From JAXLVB01 sp046329195 (GTDB lineage: Bacteria > Bacteroidota > Bacteroidia > Cytophagales > Spirosomataceae): a stretch of 64,000 nt of DNA. A program made the translations under genes and the position numbers. The notes below the pieces were generated by a model. That model had not been told where the DNA came from, made no database searches, and saw only the letters and a program-made list of their open reading frames with translations. Of the stretch, positions 61,006 through 64,000 are shown one piece after another. The stretch is taken from positions 372,001 to 436,000 of the forward strand of contig JAXLVB010000002.1 in the NCBI GenBank assembly GCA_046329195.1, read 5' to 3'. Every line of letters begins with the position of its first letter. Position 1 is the first letter of the stretch.

Positions 61006-64000
61006 ATGAAAAAAACTCTACTCGTGAGTTTCCTGTTCGTGTGTTTAGTCGGGCTTTCGGCACTTTCTGCAGTTGCTCAGATTAGAAAAGTAACAGGAAA
61101 AGTAACGTCTGCCGAGGATGCATCGGGGATGCCGGGGGTGACAGTTCAACTGAAGGGTACCACAAAAGGGGTAAACACTGATTTGAACGGAACCTATTCA
61201 ATTGAAGTACCCAATGCTGGTGGTACGTTAGTATTTAGTTTCGTAGGGATGGCTTCCCAAGAAGTAGCGATTGGCAGTCGGTCAGTAATTGATGTAAAAT
61301 TAAGCTCTGACACTAAGCAACTTTCAGAAGTGGTAGTAACGGCCATTGGTATCCAACGTGAAAAGAAAGGCTTAGGGTATGCTGTATCAAATGTAGGTGG
61401 CGATTTACTCCAACAGCGTTCAGAATCTGACCCTCTCCGTGCCCTCTCAGCCAAAGTGCCTGGGGTAACTATCGTAGGAGGGGGAGGCGCTCCTGGTCAA
61501 GCCACAAAAATCAACATTCGTGGGTTTAACTCACTTACTGGTAACACTCAGCCTTTGTTTGTAGTAGACGGGGTACCGTTTGATAACTCCGTAAACGGTG
61601 GTGGTAGTGGTTTTGCTGGTAACACAGCTGCATCTAACCGTGCGTATGACCTTGACCCTAACAACATCGAGTCGATGACCGTACTGAAAGGTGCCGCTGC
61701 AGCTGCACTTTATGGCTCACGTGCTACCAACGGGGTAATTGTAATTACAACCAAAGCAGGTAGCAAGAAAGCTCGTAAAGGCTTGGAAGTAACCTACAAC
61801 TCTTCGTACTCAAACGAATCTATTTCAAGAACCCCCGATTATCAAGACATTTATACCCAAGGCTCCAACCAAAACTACAATGGGGGCTTTATTGGTAACT
61901 GGGGCGCTCCTTTTCCACAGTATGTTGATGAAATCAACCAGAAGTATTATGCTGGTGCACAACGTTATTCAAAAACATACAGCTTGTATCGTTTAGGACC
62001 TAACAAAGGTAAGCCGTATCCAGACGGAACTGCCGAAATGCCTTATGCGTCTCGTTATGACTTAGCCTCAATGGGCTTGAATCAGTGGGTTGACGAATAT
62101 GGTAATGGTATTCCTATTCAGCTTCGTGCGGCTGACATTATCGGGGGATTCTTCCGTAATGGTCAATTGGTTGAAAATGCCATCAACATCAGCTCTACGG
62201 GCGACAAGACTTCTTTGAACGCAGGTGCATCACGCATGACTAACTCAGGGATTGTAGATAACCAAAAAACATCTCGTACTACTTTGAACTTTGGTGGTAA
62301 TGCCCAGTTAGCAAACGGCCTTAACTTGAGTGGTACAGTTACTTATGTGAACACCGCCCAAGATACTCCTCCAACAGGTGCTGGTTATTATACTGACTAC
62401 GGCGGATTTGGTAACGAAGGTTCAATTTTTGGCCGTATCTTCTATTTGCCACGTAACTTCTTGTTGAACGACTATCCTTATGAGAATCCTCAAGATGGTT
62501 CTATGTTGTTCTATCGCTCGGGCTTGGATAACCCGCTTTGGAGTGTGAAATATAACACACAAACAAGCCGTGTAAACCGTGCTTATGGTAACATGGCCTT
62601 GTCATACGACGTCTTGCCTTGGTTGAACGTGTTGGTAAAAGGTGGTATCAATACTTATTCTGAAAACCTTCGCCGTACGCAACGTAAAGGTAGTGCTGCT
62701 TCGGCACTTGGGTTTATCCGCAACGAAAACCTGACCTTTATGGAGCAAGATTACAACGTAATTCTGACTGCTACTAAAGACATCACCGAAGCTATTTCAT
62801 TCCGTGGGACGTTTGGTGGTAACTTAAACTATCGTAAAACAACCGATAGCCAAGTGACTGGTACCGACATCATTACTAATACGGTATTGAACACGGCTTC
62901 AACAGCCTCACAAATCGCTGATTTTGACTACTATACTCAGCAACGTTTGTATGGTGTATATGGCGATATTCAGTTGGGTTACAAAAACTACTTGTTCTTA
63001 GGCGTGACAGGTCGTAACGACTGGTCTTCAACCTTGCCAGCAAACAACCGTAGCTATTTCTACCCAGCAGGTACATTGTCATTTATCTTTACGGATGCTC
63101 TTAACTTGAAAAGCAATATCTTAGAATCTGGTAAGTTGCGTTTGGCGTATGGTAAAGTGGGTGCTGCTACTAGCCCATACCGTACACAAACCGTGTTCCC
63201 ATTAGGTATTGCTTACAAAAACTTCTCAGGTAGCACGTTCTACAATGCTTCGTTAAGTAACACCTTGAATAACGCTAACTTGCGTCCAGAGTTTAAGACT
63301 GAGCTTGAAATTGGTACGGAACTTTCGTTCCTCAAAAACCGGATTACGCTTGACCTTACTTACTTTAACTCAACCAGTAAGGACTTGATTGTGAACCAAC
63401 GTATTGCTTCTTCAACAGGTTTTAGTACACAAGTTGTAAACGCTGGTGAATTGAATAACAAAGGTATCGAGGCTAGTTTGACCTTGATTCCAGTTCAGAC
63501 AAAGAGCGGTTTCCAATGGACCTCGACATTTGCTTTCACTCGGATCCGTTCTAAAGTAGTAGATGCAGGTCCGGCTGGTGAAATTTTCTTGGGTGGTACT
63601 GGTCTTTCAACTTTGGGTACTATCCACCGCACAGGTGAGCCTTTCGGTATGATTTATGGTACCAAAAACGCTCGTGATGCCGATGGGAATTTGTTGATTA
63701 ACGAAACAACTGGCTTGCCATTTGGCATGGCTACTTCGCAGATTTTGGGTAATCCAGCTCCTAACTTTACCTTGGGTTGGACCAACAGTTTCTCATTCAA
63801 AGGCTTCACCTTGTCAGCATTGATTGACTATCGTCAGGGTGGTAAAATGTACTCAGCTACTGCGGCTTCACTCTTGTTGCGTGGTCAGTTGAAAATCTCT
63901 GAAAACCGTGAAGGTCTTCGTGTAGTACCAGGTGTTTATGGCGATTTAGGAACATACTCAGCTATTTTGGGTGCGGACGGTAAGGCTATCAAAAACACGA
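61006..64000 (+). CDS. SusC/RagA family TonB-linked outer-membrane protein (3' end outside window)
   Basis: Start ATG at 61006; the frame stays open to the right edge (about 998 residues) so the gene is partial. Signal peptide MKKTLLVSFLFVCLVGLSAL plus SAVAQ, an N-terminal carboxypeptidase-regulatory-like domain (about 28-105, VTGKVTSAEDASGMPGVTVQ...LNGTYSIEV), a TonB box SEVVVTA, and a plug with the SusC signature ALYGSRATNGVIVITTKAG. The barrel follows with many Tyr/Asn strands. Imports glycans or peptides using a SusD-like lipoprotein, which should follow outside the window. The upstream region has a near-match TATTTTG box at about 60954-60960. Confidence 0.93.
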   Translation, partial: MKKTLLVSFLFVCLVGLSALSAVAQIRKVTGKVTSAEDASGMPGVTVQLKGTTKGVNTDLNGTYSIEVPNAGGTLVFSFVGMASQEVAIGSRSVIDVKLSSDTKQLSEVVVTAIGIQREKKGLGYAVSNVGGDLLQQRSESDPLRALSAKVPGVTIVGGGGAPGQATKINIRGFNSLTGNTQPLFVVDGVPFDNSVNGGGSGFAGNTAASNRAYDLDPNNIESMTVLKGAAAAALYGSRATNGVIVITTKAGSKKARKGLEVTYNSSYSNESISRTPDYQDIYTQGSNQNYNGGFIGNWGAPFPQYVDEINQKYYAGAQRYSKTYSLYRLGPNKGKPYPDGTAEMPYASRYDLASMGLNQWVDEYGNGIPIQLRAADIIGGFFRNGQLVENAINISSTGDKTSLNAGASRMTNSGIVDNQKTSRTTLNFGGNAQLANGLNLSGTVTYVNTAQDTPPTGAGYYTDYGGFGNEGSIFGRIFYLPRNFLLNDYPYENPQDGSMLFYRSGLDNPLWSVKYNTQTSRVNRAYGNMALSYDVLPWLNVLVKGGINTYSENLRRTQRKGSAASALGFIRNENLTFMEQDYNVILTATKDITEAISFRGTFGGNLNYRKTTDSQVTGTDIITNTVLNTASTASQIADFDYYTQQRLYGVYGDIQLGYKNYLFLGVTGRNDWSSTLPANNRSYFYPAGTLSFIFTDALNLKSNILESGKLRLAYGKVGAATSPYRTQTVFPLGIAYKNFSGSTFYNASLSNTLNNANLRPEFKTELEIGTELSFLKNRITLDLTYFNSTSKDLIVNQRIASSTGFSTQVVNAGELNNKGIEASLTLIPVQTKSGFQWTSTFAFTRIRSKVVDAGPAGEIFLGGTGLSTLGTIHRTGEPFGMIYGTKNARDADGNLLINETTGLPFGMATSQILGNPAPNFTLGWTNSFSFKGFTLSALIDYRQGGKMYSATAASLLLRGQLKISENREGLRVVPGVYGDLGTYSAILGADGKAIKNT

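Overview
The window is a chromosomal segment of a Bacteroidota bacterium, most likely a member of the order Cytophagales. The evidence is the gliding/type IX secretion gene sprA next to ruvA, a GldF-type ABC permease, a protein with a type B (gliding-motility-associated) C-terminal sorting domain, the fused lpxC-fabZ gene, a SusC-type TonB-linked porin, DUF4199 proteins, and promoters of the TTG-N17-23-TAnnTTTG kind. Gene starts rarely show Shine-Dalgarno sequences. I cannot name the genus from sequence alone. No rRNA, CRISPR array, transposase or prophage was seen.

Layout. 0.3-5 kb (minus): acetoacetyl-CoA synthetase and a large tandem CbbX-like AAA ATPase with a duplicated N-terminal domain. 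5.2-8.3 kb: photolyase (plus) facing a LytS/LytR-type two-component pair (minus). 8.5-13.3 kb: envelope and secreted proteins (lipoprotein, fatty acid hydroxylase, carboxypeptidase-regulatory-like protein, a Lys-rich secreted protein, a GH43-like enzyme). 13.4-15.1 kb: a small set of unknown genes. 15.3-18.7 kb: pckA and a POT transporter, divergent. 18.9-22.7 kb (minus): gldF, two DUF4199 proteins, a degenerate dihydroorotase and gcvH. 22.9-24.9 kb: an A/T-rich type II restriction-modification pair. 25-37 kb (minus): sprA, ruvA, a lytic transglycosylase, gatA, tatA and a DUF1232 protein. 37.5-46.5 kb: mdh, a three-gene membrane cluster, queA, ispD-meaB and an RND-family protein. 46.5-52.7 kb: MaoC-like hydratase, SnoaL-like protein, a 36-residue membrane protein with a lipid kinase, SUI1/YciH, a DUF4920-like protein and a large T9SS cargo protein. 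52.8-58.6 kb (minus): an ABC ATPase, lpxA, lpxC-fabZ, lpxD, an HD hydrolase and a Spy-like periplasmic protein. 58.8-64 kb: one tRNA, a metallo-beta-lactamase-fold hydrolase, a patatin-like lipase, and a SusC/RagA protein cut off by the right edge.

Themes. Several genes concern the envelope and export: SprA is the outer-membrane translocon of type IX secretion, GldF belongs to the gliding/T9SS-associated ABC transporter, and the 1066-residue SBBP/PKD protein carries a type B sorting domain. The lpx run makes lipid A. Central metabolism is represented by pckA, mdh, gcvH and acetoacetate activation. The most unusual items are the doubly duplicated AAA protein, a dihydroorotase lacking key metal ligands, an R-M pair whose methyltransferase carries an N-terminal DNA-binding domain over a dyad at its own promoter, a 21-bp-spaced repeat pair upstream of the LytS/LytR pair, an operator-like palindrome on the pckA promoter, and a 36-residue membrane peptide two bases upstream of a lipid kinase.

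Limits: all functions are from reading motifs and family resemblance by eye. No search, alignment or structure prediction was run. Where a long reading frame ran upstream through a hairpin or an unlikely leader, the start was moved to an internal ATG and this is stated.
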